This document shows positions 55,752-64,000 of a stretch of 64,000 bases of DNA, piece after piece. This stretch comes from an uncultured bacterium (GTDB taxonomy: Bacteria; Bacillota; Clostridia; Lachnospirales; Lachnospiraceae): contig CAMTMP010000016.1 of NCBI GenBank assembly GCA_947073545.1, positions 1 to 64,000 on the forward strand. Direction: 5' to 3'. Position 1 is the first letter of the stretch; each line of letters opens with the position of its first letter. The notes under the pieces are model-generated. The model made no database searches and had not been told where the DNA came from. It saw nothing but the letters and a program-made list of their open reading frames with translations. The position numbers were made by a program, and so were the translations under genes.

Positions 55752-55854
55752 AACCTGCCGCCTTTCCGCCGGAAAACCGCATCCGGGCAGCGGCCGGACT
55801 TTTATCAGCCGAACCTGCCTTCGGAAACCGCTTCCGCGCTTTTATTGTCGAATG

Positions 55855-55960
55855 TCCCGCAAGAAACTGACAGGACATAAAACTTACACCCGCACAAGCT
55901 GCGGAACACTCGACTCTCGCGGCATCCGCCAAATGTCTGCTTCGCAGCCGCAGATTGAGC
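55855..55960. repeat. Palindrome-rich gap between mgtE and the YigZ-family gene
   Basis: The gap contains TGTCC/GGACA arms around 55853-55884 and the word AAATGTCTGCTTCGCAGCCG near 55931, which is also found near 23690. The word includes the CTGC-TTC-GCAG mini-palindrome. Confidence 0.5.
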
Positions 55961-55974
55961 ACCGTTCAATCAGA

Positions 55975-56628
55975 TCATTGCTCGCGGAAATAGAAAGGAT
56001 CTGAGACACTCACCCGCGCTGCACCGGCAGTGGCCTCCGTAATGTCCTTTATCAGTTTATCCTTCTCCTCAAAGGGCACATGAAATCCGATAGACACCTG
56101 TTCCGTATAGACGGATTCCTCTATAGGAATTCTCCTCTGCCCCAAAAGATACTGTATCTTACCGATCCCGTTATAATCCGTATCTACATTAAGAGTGTAC
56201 CCGTATCTCATCACCGCCACACGGCTGTCTGCAATCCCAGCCTGCGCCGCCTGCGTGTAGGCGCGCACAAGCCCGCCGGTACCAAGAAGCGTACCGCCGA
56301 AATACCTGGTCACCACCAAAGTCAGTCCTCGGATGCCGGAGCCTGTAAGCACCTCCAGAATAGGCCTGCCCGCCGTGCCGGAAGGTTCCCCGTCGTCCGA
56401 ATACCGCACAGTCTCCCCCTGCTCCCCTATGATATAGGCATAACAGTGATGTCTGGCGTCCCAATAGCGCTTTTTTTCAGCCTCGATAAAAGCAGCCGCC
56501 TCCTCTTCCGTGTGAGTGGCCTGCACATGGGCGATAAAACGGGATTTCTTTTCCACAATCTCCCCCTCGCCCCCATATTCAATAATTTTATACGGTGCAT
56601 ACTTATCCATGTAAACATCGTTGCACAT
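55975..56628 (-). CDS. YigZ/IMPACT family protein
   Basis: The 217-residue protein contains EKKSRFIAHVQATHTEEEA, the DARHHCYAYIIG motif and YSDDGEPSGTAGRPILEVL, the signature of the UPF0029/IMPACT family, followed by the C-terminal DUF1949-type domain. The ATG at 56628 has AGGGG 4 bases upstream; the frame opens 15 codons earlier. The role in bacteria is unclear, possibly in translation control. Confidence 0.93.
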   Translation of the reverse strand: MCNDVYMDKYAPYKIIEYGGEGEIVEKKSRFIAHVQATHTEEEAAAFIEAEKKRYWDARHHCYAYIIGEQGETVRYSDDGEPSGTAGRPILEVLTGSGIRGLTLVVTRYFGGTLLGTGGLVRAYTQAAQAGIADSRVAVMRYGYTLNVDTDYNGIGKIQYLLGQRRIPIEESVYTEQVSIGFHVPFEEKDKLIKDITEATAGAARVSVSDPFYFREQ

Positions 56629-56810
56629 TTCTCCCCTCAGTGCAAGTATAAATGTGCACAGAATCGTGAACAATTCTTAATAAAGCATAAAAACCTTTAT
56701 TTACCAGAGGAATTTTGCTATAATCGTCACAGGTCAGACAGATTATGGCCTGTTTCGAAAACTATATCTTCATTTGCGGCTATGATTACAAGTCAGGGAG
56801 GCAGCATCCT

Positions 56811-59501
56811 ATGAACTACGGCAAAAAAGGCGTCCGCAGGAAGCAGCAGGCGCTTCACTCTACAGGTAAAAAATGGAGCAGAAAGGTAGCCTTTACCTTT
56901 GTGCAGGTATTTCTGATCTCCATGATCGGCGCCACCATCATCGGCGCAAGCGCTGGCATCGGCGCTTTTAAGGGGATTCTTGCAACGGCGCCGGACATCA
57001 GCAACATTGACGTGACGCCCTCCGGGTTTTCCACCTTTGTGTACAACATAGAGGGAACCCAGATCAAGAAACTGGTCTCCACCGACGCCAACCGCATCCC
57101 GGTCACCATCGACATGGTACCGCAGGATTTAAAGGACGCTTTTGTAGCCATCGAGGACGCCCGTTTTTATGACCACAACGGCATCGATATCAAAGGCATT
57201 ATCCGCGCAGGTGTGATCGGCATCCAGAACCGACATTTTTCCGAAGGCGCCAGCACCATCACTCAGCAGCTCCTGAAAAATAACGTCTTTACGGACTGGA
57301 CCTCCGAGGATTCGTGGGCGGATAAATTCAAGAGAAAATTTCAGGAGCAGTATCTGGCTCTGGAACTGGAAAAAGTCATGGACAAAGAGTCCATTCTGAT
57401 CAACTACATGAACTCCATCAACCTTGGCTCTAACACGCTTGGTGTCGAGGCCGCTTCCAGACGTTATTTCGGCAAGCATGTCAATGAGCTTACCCTTTCC
57501 GAGTGCGCCGTGATCGCGGGCATCACGCAGAATCCGTCCCGCTATAACCCCATCACACACCCGGAGGATAATGCCAAACGCCGGGAAAAAGTTCTGAAAG
57601 ACATGATGGATCAAGGCTATATCAGCGCGGAGGAGCGCGAGGAGGCGCTTGCCGACGACGTATATTCCCGCATTCAGGTGGCTGACGCCAAAAATGAAGA
57701 CAACGCCGTCAGTACATATTTTGTGGATGCGCTGACGGACGATGTGATGGAAGATCTGATCGCCCTTGGTTACAATGAGACACAGGCATATACCCTGCTC
57801 TACAGCGGCGGTCTGAAAATATATTCTACCCAGGATCCGAAAATACAGGCGATCTGCGACAACGCCTTTGCGGACGAGAGCAATTTTCCCGCAAATACCA
57901 AGTGGTATCTGAATTATGAGCTGACCATCGACCGTGCTAACGGCGACCGGGAAAATGTCAGCACGGAAATGTTCCGCCGCTATTGGAAAGAAAACCGTTC
58001 CTCCAGCTACAATCTGATTTATGCCTCGCAGGAAGAGGCCTATCAGGATATCGAGGCCTACAAGGCCGACGTGATGCGTTCCGGCGATGAAGTATTTGGT
58101 GAAAACATCAATCTGACCCCCCAGCCTCAGGTGTCCCTCGTAGTGGAAGATCAGAGCACCGGCTGCATTGTTGCCATGGTTGGCGGCAGAGGCGCCAAAA
58201 CCGCCAGCCGTACTTTAAACCGCGCCACGGACACCACCAGACAGCCCGGCTCCACCTTTAAGATCGTGTCCACCTACGCGCCCGCCCTCGACAGCGCGGG
58301 TCTGTCCCTTGCCACAGTTATGAACGACGCGCCTTTCAACTATGCAAACGGCCGTCCTGTTGCCAACTGGTACGGTGAGAAATACCGTGGGCTTTCCTCC
58401 CTGCGTGACGGTATCCGCGACTCCATGAATATCGTGGCCGTAAAGACACTGACGCAGATCACGCCCCAGCTCGGTTTTGATTATCTGAGAAACTTCGGCT
58501 TCACCACCGTTGTGGAGCGTGAGGAGATCAACGGCGAAATATTCTCGGATATCCAGCAGACTACCGCCCTAGGCGGTCTCACCCACGGCGTGACGAATGA
58601 GGAGTTAAACGCCGCTTACGCCTGCATCGCAAACGGCGGCACCTACATCAAACCAAAGCTTTACACGAAAGTCTTGGATCACGACGGCAACATTATATTG
58701 GACAATACCATGCCGGACTCCAAACAGGTCATCAAGGAAACCACCGCCTTTCTTCTGACAGACGCTATGGTCGACGTGGTCACAAGCGGCACCGGCGGAT
58801 CGGTTAACTTCGGCAACATGGCTATTGCGGGAAAAACCGGCACCACATCCGATTACAACGACGTGTGGTTTTCTGGGTACACCCCTTACTACACTGCTAC
58901 CACATGGGCAGGCTTCGACAACAACGTGAAGCTGTCAGGCGACGAAAAGAATCTGGCGAAAAAATTGTGGCGCGCCGTCATGTCACAGATCCACGAGGAA
59001 CTGCCCAGCAAGTCCTTCAGCGTTCCTTCCGGCATCGTGACGGCCACGGTCTGCGCACGCTCCGGTAAACTGCCTATTGCGGGACTTTGCGACGGAACAC
59101 TCCGCACGGAATATTTTGCGGAGAACACCATTCCCTCCGAGACCTGCGACGTGCACTACGCGGGACAGATCTGCCAGTACAGTACGCTTCCGGCCAGAGA
59201 GTTCTGTCCCTTCAAAGTGGAAGGTGTAGTTGAGCTGACGCCGATCGAAAACGCGGCCCTGCAGAGCGGTTCCCCCGCGGCCACTACCGAGGTGGTGAAC
59301 GAGGATGGCTCTGTCAGTCAAGTGCCCGTACCCACACCGCAGAGCAATATGTGTCCGCACGACGATGCCTTTTTCGCAACACCGGGATTTGAGGGCACCA
59401 TAGAGGCACAGCGTGCCGAGATAGACCGGAGAAACGCGGAGGCCGCGGCCGCGGCGGCGGCAGCGGCGCAGCCACAACCCGAACAACCGCCCGCACAATA
59501 A
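56811..59501 (+). CDS. Class A penicillin-binding protein (PBP1A type)
   Basis: The 896-residue protein has a cytoplasmic basic start, a membrane helix near residues 28-55, a glycosyltransferase domain with AIEDARFYDHNGIDIKG (Glu near 113) and EGASTITQQLLKN, and a transpeptidase domain with the active Ser481 (QPGSTFK), SMN near 545 and KTGT near 677. The C-terminus is Ala-, Pro- and Gln-rich. It makes and crosslinks peptidoglycan. GGGAGG precedes the ATG at 56811; TATAAT at 56719-56724 may be its -10 box. Confidence 0.96.
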   Translation: MNYGKKGVRRKQQALHSTGKKWSRKVAFTFVQVFLISMIGATIIGASAGIGAFKGILATAPDISNIDVTPSGFSTFVYNIEGTQIKKLVSTDANRIPVTIDMVPQDLKDAFVAIEDARFYDHNGIDIKGIIRAGVIGIQNRHFSEGASTITQQLLKNNVFTDWTSEDSWADKFKRKFQEQYLALELEKVMDKESILINYMNSINLGSNTLGVEAASRRYFGKHVNELTLSECAVIAGITQNPSRYNPITHPEDNAKRREKVLKDMMDQGYISAEEREEALADDVYSRIQVADAKNEDNAVSTYFVDALTDDVMEDLIALGYNETQAYTLLYSGGLKIYSTQDPKIQAICDNAFADESNFPANTKWYLNYELTIDRANGDRENVSTEMFRRYWKENRSSSYNLIYASQEEAYQDIEAYKADVMRSGDEVFGENINLTPQPQVSLVVEDQSTGCIVAMVGGRGAKTASRTLNRATDTTRQPGSTFKIVSTYAPALDSAGLSLATVMNDAPFNYANGRPVANWYGEKYRGLSSLRDGIRDSMNIVAVKTLTQITPQLGFDYLRNFGFTTVVEREEINGEIFSDIQQTTALGGLTHGVTNEELNAAYACIANGGTYIKPKLYTKVLDHDGNIILDNTMPDSKQVIKETTAFLLTDAMVDVVTSGTGGSVNFGNMAIAGKTGTTSDYNDVWFSGYTPYYTATTWAGFDNNVKLSGDEKNLAKKLWRAVMSQIHEELPSKSFSVPSGIVTATVCARSGKLPIAGLCDGTLRTEYFAENTIPSETCDVHYAGQICQYSTLPAREFCPFKVEGVVELTPIENAALQSGSPAATTEVVNEDGSVSQVPVPTPQSNMCPHDDAFFATPGFEGTIEAQRAEIDRRNAEAAAAAAAAAQPQPEQPPAQ

Positions 59502-59516
59502 ATAAAAGAAAGAAAG

Positions 59517-59553
59517 AAGGCCGGAAACCCGCACAATACGAGTTTCCGGCCTT
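59517..59553 (+). terminator. Terminator of the penicillin-binding protein gene
   Basis: AAGGCCGGAAAC and GTTTCCGGCCTT form a perfect 12-bp stem followed by TTGG. Confidence 0.8.
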
Positions 59554-59599
59554 TTGGTCATATCTTATCTTTTATATACGGACACTTTACATTGACGGA

Positions 59600-59878
59600 T
59601 CAGATGCCTTTTACCCGCCGGATCTTCTCCTCCAAATCCTCGATACCCGTCTTGGCATTGCTGATAGCCCTGCAGAACGCCTCATATTCCTCCTCCGGCT
59701 CTAATCCTTCTCTCTCATAGTATAATCTGCCAATCTCAACATAATTCTTTCTGATCACTTCCTCACAAGTGGCAATCTGCCCTCTCAGATTCGCAATCTC
59801 CGCCAGATCCTTCGCCTTTCCCGATACTTCTTTTCCCTTTGCGGTAATGGTGTCACCGATCTTTTCAAAAAAATCCAT
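59600..59878 (-). CDS. Small coiled-coil protein of unknown function
   Basis: The 92-residue protein starts MDFFEKIGDTITAKGKEVSG and is a predicted helical coiled coil with NLRGQIATCEEVIRKNYVEIGRLYYE. Similar small proteins, some with a zinc ribbon added, are common in Clostridia and lie near envelope genes. No zinc ribbon is present here. The ATG at 59878 has AAGGAG 7 bases upstream. Confidence 0.75.
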   Translation of the reverse strand: MDFFEKIGDTITAKGKEVSGKAKDLAEIANLRGQIATCEEVIRKNYVEIGRLYYEREGLEPEEEYEAFCRAISNAKTGIEDLEEKIRRVKGI

Positions 59879-60033
59879 TCGCATTCTCCTTTAATATCTC
59901 CCTGATGACGGTTCTCTCGTATATTAAACATACCGCATCCGCCGCCATTCGTCAACCTAAAAGCCATGCGGCCGTTTCTTTTGCGTTCCGTTTCAAACCG
60001 CTCCATACACCCGCCCTATGTCAGGGCAAACGC

Positions 60034-60059
60034 CAAAATGCCTGCTTTGCGGCATTTTG
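60034..60059. repeat. Intergenic CAAAATGCC hairpin
   Basis: CAAAATGCC and GGCATTTTG form a 9-bp stem around TGCTTTGC. It shares the AATGCC/GGCATT core with the hairpins at 26188-26264. Confidence 0.55.
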
Positions 60060-60079
60060 CTTACATCCGGTATTACAAT

Positions 60080-61765
60080 TCACTTCTCCTCGTAATACCG
60101 TACAATCTCCGCCGCCATATGCTCAGCCAGAATCCGGTATCCCTCCTTATTCGCATGCACACCGTCCGGCATATAATCCGCCAAAATATCAGCGTCGTGG
60201 GAATCCAATATATTAGAATTGTACAAGTCTATCACCGGAAAATCATGGACCGCAGACAGCGTCAAAATCACGTCCGCCATAGTCTTTTGTGGCAGCAGAT
60301 ATGTCCGCTCCCGCATCAGGTAGTCCTGCAGGATATTCGGCAGCGGCGTTGCAAAAAAGATATCCGCATCGGGATATTTCTCCTTAAGTCCCCGCATCAG
60401 CTCATCCAGATCCCCGCAGAATGTCCGGGACTTTCGCTGTGTAAGACTGCCAAGCTCTTTCTCTGACAGACAGAACCCGTCATTGGTGCCGCCCATAACG
60501 ATAATGATATCCGTATCTTCCGGAATCTGTGCATAGCGTTCCACAAAGGCATCCGACCAGTACCGCCCGATGGAAGAACCGCCAATGCCCAGATTATATA
60601 CTTCCTCCGCCCCCAGAATTTCTTTCAGCACAGAAGGATATGCATAGGACAGATAGTTTTCTTCCTTTTCCAGATTGGCAGCCGCCGTAATGCTGTCCCC
60701 CAGACAAGCGATTTTCTTTCCTGAAAAATCCATGCACCGTTCCTCTAGGCACGCCTGATCCTCCCGGTTTGCCAAACGCGTCTCCTCCATAGAGCTTCGT
60801 ATCTGTCTGCGCTCGTCCAGAGTAACATCGGGATACGCCATCTCTATTTTCGGCAGCAGCTCGAGCATATTCCCGGATACCGTTCCCTTTTCCGATACGC
60901 CGCTATTTTCAGAGACAGTCCCATTTCCCATTGTGCCAGACATGTTCCCCGACACCGTATCGGTATCGTTGTCCGATATGCCAAGCACATTGCCCGGCAC
61001 CATATCGCTGCCGGATACAACAAGCCCATTACCTGATACCATGTCGCTGCCGGATACTGTGACTGTATGATCTGGCACAGAAGTTGTATCATCCGACACT
61101 CTGACCGTATGATCTGACACGATAGCCGTATTGTCCGATACACGAAACGTATTACCTGAGATACTGCGCTCATTCCCTGGTCCGCCAATTGTATTGTCCG
61201 ATATCGTATCGCTGTCCGGCACGTCAAGCACATTACCTGACACCGTATCGCCAACGGATACCCTATCATACAGCGCGTTATCTGACCAGCTTCCGTCTCC
61301 CGGAAAGCTCTGTCCGCCCGCCGTCAGATCGTCCGTCTTCTCTGATGCATCCTCCGATCCATCCAACGCATTCTCCGATATGATCCCATCTCCCAAGGCG
61401 TCCTTTTCACCCCCGGAAGCAACGGCATTTTGCTCCTCCGTCTCCTGATTCCCGGTCATACCGCCGGTGTCGAAATCCAACAACGCAGAAACAGGAACAG
61501 CCTCCTCGTAATCCATCCGGATCTCTTCCAGAAACTGCCCCAGCTTTTCCCGGTCCCCGGAAAGCGCCTCAATCTCCCTGCGCATCTCCTGCACACGGTC
61601 ATGCGCTTCCCTGTTTCTCGAGAGCACTTCCTCCTGCTGCCTTAATTCCGACTCGATCTCTCTGTTTTCAGTATATGTATCATACAGCCGCATTCCCACC
61701 GCAGCCAGCAGAACCGACATCAGCGACAGAATCACGACCGCCAGTATTTCATTTACTCTCTTCAT
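60080..61765 (-). CDS. Membrane-anchored SGNH/GDSL hydrolase with S-G/D-N repeat linker
   Basis: The 561-residue protein has one N-terminal membrane helix (ILAVVILSLMSVLLAAVGM), a coiled coil (residues 30-85), and a linker at about residues 145-300 made of short repeats built on VSGN, VSDN and ISDN. The C-terminal hydrolase has the GDS motif (CLGDSITA, near 350), GGTND (near 425) and the Asp-His pair (DGVHANKEGY, near 533). Such enzymes deacylate esters on cell-wall or surface sugars; the substrate is not known. Two ATGs are possible; the one at 61765 has GGATGG upstream. Confidence 0.9.
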   Translation of the reverse strand: MKRVNEILAVVILSLMSVLLAAVGMRLYDTYTENREIESELRQQEEVLSRNREAHDRVQEMRREIEALSGDREKLGQFLEEIRMDYEEAVPVSALLDFDTGGMTGNQETEEQNAVASGGEKDALGDGIISENALDGSEDASEKTDDLTAGGQSFPGDGSWSDNALYDRVSVGDTVSGNVLDVPDSDTISDNTIGGPGNERSISGNTFRVSDNTAIVSDHTVRVSDDTTSVPDHTVTVSGSDMVSGNGLVVSGSDMVPGNVLGISDNDTDTVSGNMSGTMGNGTVSENSGVSEKGTVSGNMLELLPKIEMAYPDVTLDERRQIRSSMEETRLANREDQACLEERCMDFSGKKIACLGDSITAAANLEKEENYLSYAYPSVLKEILGAEEVYNLGIGGSSIGRYWSDAFVERYAQIPEDTDIIIVMGGTNDGFCLSEKELGSLTQRKSRTFCGDLDELMRGLKEKYPDADIFFATPLPNILQDYLMRERTYLLPQKTMADVILTLSAVHDFPVIDLYNSNILDSHDADILADYMPDGVHANKEGYRILAEHMAAEIVRYYEEK

Positions 61766-61783
61766 TATTCCCATCCATACAGA

Positions 61784-61867
61784 CGGAGAATGCCATTTTC
61801 ACGCTAACCTCCATGTTGCTGCTTCGCAGCAACACAAATCAGTGCGGAGAATGCCACTTTTCACGCT
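61784..61867. repeat. Direct repeats with a central hairpin between rlmB and the SGNH gene
   Basis: CGGAGAATGCC with a downstream TTTTCACGCTA occurs twice, near 61784-61806 and 61846-61868. Between them lies GTTGCTGC-TTC-GCAGCAAC, a perfect 8-bp stem with a 3-base loop. Confidence 0.65.
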
Positions 61868-62601
61868 AGTCTCTGCCTGACAATCTCATAAGCCAAAATC
61901 CCCGCCGCCACGGAGGCGTTGAGGGAATCGATATCCCCCCGCATGGGAATCTGTGCGGTCATGTCACATTTTTCCCTGACAAGGCGGCTCACACCGTTTC
62001 CCTCCGCACCGATCACAAGTCCGATGGGTCCCTTTAAATTTAATTTATACATGGGCGTGCCGCCCATATCCGCGCAGACAAACCACAGCCCGTCCTTTTT
62101 CAGTTCTTCAATGGTCTGCCCCAAATTTGTCACCTTCGCCACAGGCGTATAGTTCAGCGCGCCCGCAGATGCCTTCGCCACCGTGGCCGTCAAACCCACC
62201 GCCCTGTTTTTCGGAATAATGACGCCATGCGCGCCCGCCTGATTCGCCGTGCGGATAATTGCCCCCAGATTGTGAGGGTCCTCAATTCCGTCCAAAAGCA
62301 AAACAAAGGGTTCCTCCCCCTTATCCCTCGCTTTCTGCAGTATATCAGAAACTTCCGCGTATCTGTAAGCCGCCGCTGCCGCAATCACACCCTGATGTCT
62401 GCCCGTCTCAGACATCTGGTCAAGCCGGTCCTTCGTCACATACTTGATCGACGTGCCCTGCTTGGACGCCTCCCGTTTAATGGTCATAACCGGTCCGTCC
62501 TTACAGCCGTCAAGCACGTAAAGCCTGTCTATGGTACGCCCTGCCCGGAATGCCTCGGTCACGGCGTTTCTTCCTTCTATAATTCCTGTATTTTCTTCCA
62601 A
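61861..62601 (-). CDS. rlmB: 23S rRNA (guanosine-2'-O-)-methyltransferase RlmB (TrmH family)
   Basis: The start is TTG at 62601 with AAGGAG 7 bases upstream, giving 246 residues; longer in-frame sequence lacks a ribosome site. IEGRNAVTEAFRAGRTIDRLYV is the N-terminal substrate-binding domain; LDGIEDPHNLGAIIRTANQAGA, GLVIGAEGNGVSRLV and MRGDIDSLNASVAAGILAYE are the SPOUT motifs 1-3. It methylates G2251 of 23S rRNA. Its order after mrnC and cysS is conserved in Firmicutes. Confidence 0.95.
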   Translation of the reverse strand: MEENTGIIEGRNAVTEAFRAGRTIDRLYVLDGCKDGPVMTIKREASKQGTSIKYVTKDRLDQMSETGRHQGVIAAAAAYRYAEVSDILQKARDKGEEPFVLLLDGIEDPHNLGAIIRTANQAGAHGVIIPKNRAVGLTATVAKASAGALNYTPVAKVTNLGQTIEELKKDGLWFVCADMGGTPMYKLNLKGPIGLVIGAEGNGVSRLVREKCDMTAQIPMRGDIDSLNASVAAGILAYEIVRQRLA

Positions 62602-62772
62602 AATGATTCTCCTTTTTCGGGAATACTTGATGGCATGTTTTTGTCCCCATGAAAAAACAAAACCCACCGACTCTGTACGAAAACTCAAATTCTTCTGCCT
62701 TAAAAAGAATATTTCTGCCCATACACTGTCTAGTTCCCTCAGTTTCAGTTCTGTATGATTTTAGGGCGGCTC

Positions 62773-63213
62773 TTAGAGCGTCATCCCCACCAGATCCACC
62801 GCCCTTTTGACCAGTGAAAGCATCCGCTCCTGCTTTCCCGTTAGGTACAGATACCCGCACAGCGCCTCAAACCCTGTCGCTTTCCGATACTCGATGACGG
62901 TGGCGTTCTTTGCCGTTGTATAGGATTTTGCATTTCGTCCACGCCTGTAGACCGTCTGCTCCTCCTCGGTCAGTTCATCCATCAGCGCCTCGATCATCCG
63001 CGCCTGCACCCGCGCATTCACATAGGTTACCGTCTTATGATGTAGTTTGTTGGCGGAGGTATTGCCCCGTTCCACCACCACAGTGCGGATCACCAGATCA
63101 AAAACCGCATCCCCGATATACGCAAGCGTCAGCGGTGAATAGGTGCGTATGTCAATTTCGCCACAGCCAAAGTCCCTCTTGATTGCCCCGAGGATCGTTA
63201 TGCTCTCTTCCAT
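62773..63213 (-). CDS. mrnC: Mini-ribonuclease III
   Basis: The 146-residue protein has the RNase III catalytic domain without a double-stranded RNA-binding domain: SPLTLAYIGDAVFDLVIRT, HHKTVTYVNARVQARM and TTAKNATVIEYRKATGFEAL. It matures 23S rRNA ends. The cysS stop lies 16 bp inside its start, so the two are translationally coupled. Confidence 0.96.
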   Translation of the reverse strand: MEESITILGAIKRDFGCGEIDIRTYSPLTLAYIGDAVFDLVIRTVVVERGNTSANKLHHKTVTYVNARVQARMIEALMDELTEEEQTVYRRGRNAKSYTTAKNATVIEYRKATGFEALCGYLYLTGKQERMLSLVKRAVDLVGMTL

Positions 63214-64000
63214 TTGACTCCCTCACGCGTATCTTCCAGTATAATGCCTTTTTCCGCAAGGAGATCACGGATCTCGTCCGCCCTCGCAAAATTTTTCGCC
63301 TTTCTGGCGTCCTGTCTCTCCTGAATCAGCGACTCAATTTCCTCGTCCAGTATTTCCTGCCGACGCTCTGCCGTAAGCCCGCAAATATCCATAAGCTCTA
63401 CGATCTCGTCTTTCAGCGCGCGGATAAAGGCAGCGCCTGCACCTTCTCCCACAGACGTATTGGCAAACTTAACCAGCTCAAAAATCGCAGAGATAGCGTC
63501 CGCCGTATTAAAATCGTCGTCCATCGCCTCATCAAACTTCGTCATAAATTCCTTTGCACGCAGGAGCTCTTTCTCCTCTTCTGCGCTCAGTTCCTCTGTC
63601 TGCGCCTTTTCCAGAAGGAAATTTAAGTTGGAAACGCAGGTTACGATCCGCTCCAGACCGTTCTTCGCTGCCTCCATCAGCTCCGCGCTGAAATTCAGTG
63701 GGCTTCTGTAGTGGGCGGAGAGCATAAAAAACCGCAGTACCTGCAGATCATACTTCTCGCTGATATCCCGCACCGTGAAAAAATTGCCCAGAGACTTGGA
63801 CATTTTTTTATTGTCAATATTCAGAAATCCGTTGTGCATCCAGTATTTGGCAAAAGGTTTTCCGTTCGCCGCTTCAGACTGGGCAATTTCATTCTCGTGA
63901 TGAGGAAAAATCAGATCCTCACCGCCCGCGTGAATGTCAATCTCCTCGCCCAGATACTTCTTGCTCATCACCGAACACTCGATATGCCAGCCCGGTCTTC
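63198..64000 (-). CDS. cysS: Cysteinyl-tRNA synthetase (partial, N-terminus missing)
   Basis: The gene runs off the right edge: RPGWHIECSVM, EEIDIHAGGEDLIFPHHENEIAQSEA and the KMSKSLGN loop are visible, while the N-terminal HIGH motif is not. The C-terminal part (KNFARADEIRDLLAEKGI) is complete. It charges tRNA-Cys. A T-box leader, if present, would be outside the window. Confidence 0.96.
   Translation of the reverse strand, partial: RPGWHIECSVMSKKYLGEEIDIHAGGEDLIFPHHENEIAQSEAANGKPFAKYWMHNGFLNIDNKKMSKSLGNFFTVRDISEKYDLQVLRFFMLSAHYRSPLNFSAELMEAAKNGLERIVTCVSNLNFLLEKAQTEELSAEEEKELLRAKEFMTKFDEAMDDDFNTADAISAIFELVKFANTSVGEGAGAAFIRALKDEIVELMDICGLTAERRQEILDEEIESLIQERQDARKAKNFARADEIRDLLAEKGIILEDTREGVKWKRA

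Noticed and set aside
55752-55974. M-box magnesium riboswitch before mgtE
   Set aside because: None of the conserved M-box segments was found; the gap holds palindromes only.

Overview
The window looks like a chromosomal piece of a spore-forming, low-to-mid GC Firmicute, most likely a member of the Lachnospiraceae or a close clostridial relative. This is inferred from sporulation genes (a SigK-type sigma factor, spoIIP, gpr), a eukaryote-like HisA, class III fructose-1,6-bisphosphatase, many Lachnospiraceae-style hybrid kinases and small hypothetical genes, and strong GGAGG ribosome binding sites. No rRNA, phage, integrase or intact transposase is visible. Most genes lie on the minus strand.

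Positions 1-17774 hold a minus-strand type IV pilus (T4P) locus. Read in the direction of transcription: sigK, a degenerate HD-GYP protein, pilT, a terminator, then a second unit with pilC, the major pilin, prepilin peptidase, a PilM-PilN fusion, a PilO-like protein, four large or unusual minor pilin/pseudopilin-like proteins and a very large secreted repeat protein that runs off the left edge. No PilB-type assembly ATPase is in the window. The promoter of the pilC unit carries a G8 tract between its -35 and -10 boxes, which could make pilus expression phase variable.

Positions 17996-24193 carry the conserved Firmicute block hemW, lepA, spoIIP, gpr with divergent rpsT. Positions 24272-37782 (minus) hold TPM-domain and zinc-ribbon proteins (a YdjH/YdjG-like pair), a PurF paralogue whose glutaminase site is lost together with a degenerate GGDEF gene, an AT-rich orphan DNA methyltransferase, rlmD, pcrA, an SPFH/YdjI-like protein, a membrane chemoreceptor and an EamA transporter. 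Positions 37902-46231 are mixed-strand: a small gene, tRNA-Gly(CCC), a lone substrate-binding lipoprotein, an HPt protein, a DUF1836 regulator, a YerC-type TrpR-like regulator, a three-receiver hybrid kinase, a cold-shock protein, HisA and a low-complexity lipoprotein.

Positions 46297-52194 hold fbp, dapB and dapA (dapA with a lysine riboswitch), a corrinoid adenosyltransferase and an SSB-like protein. The rest has typA, mgtE, a YigZ family protein, a class A penicillin-binding protein, an SGNH hydrolase with S-G/D-N repeats, and the cysS-mrnC-rlmB cluster at the right edge. Intergenic gaps are rich in palindromes; two of them are MITE-like elements that share terminal inverted repeats and are each flanked by a perfect 8-bp direct repeat.
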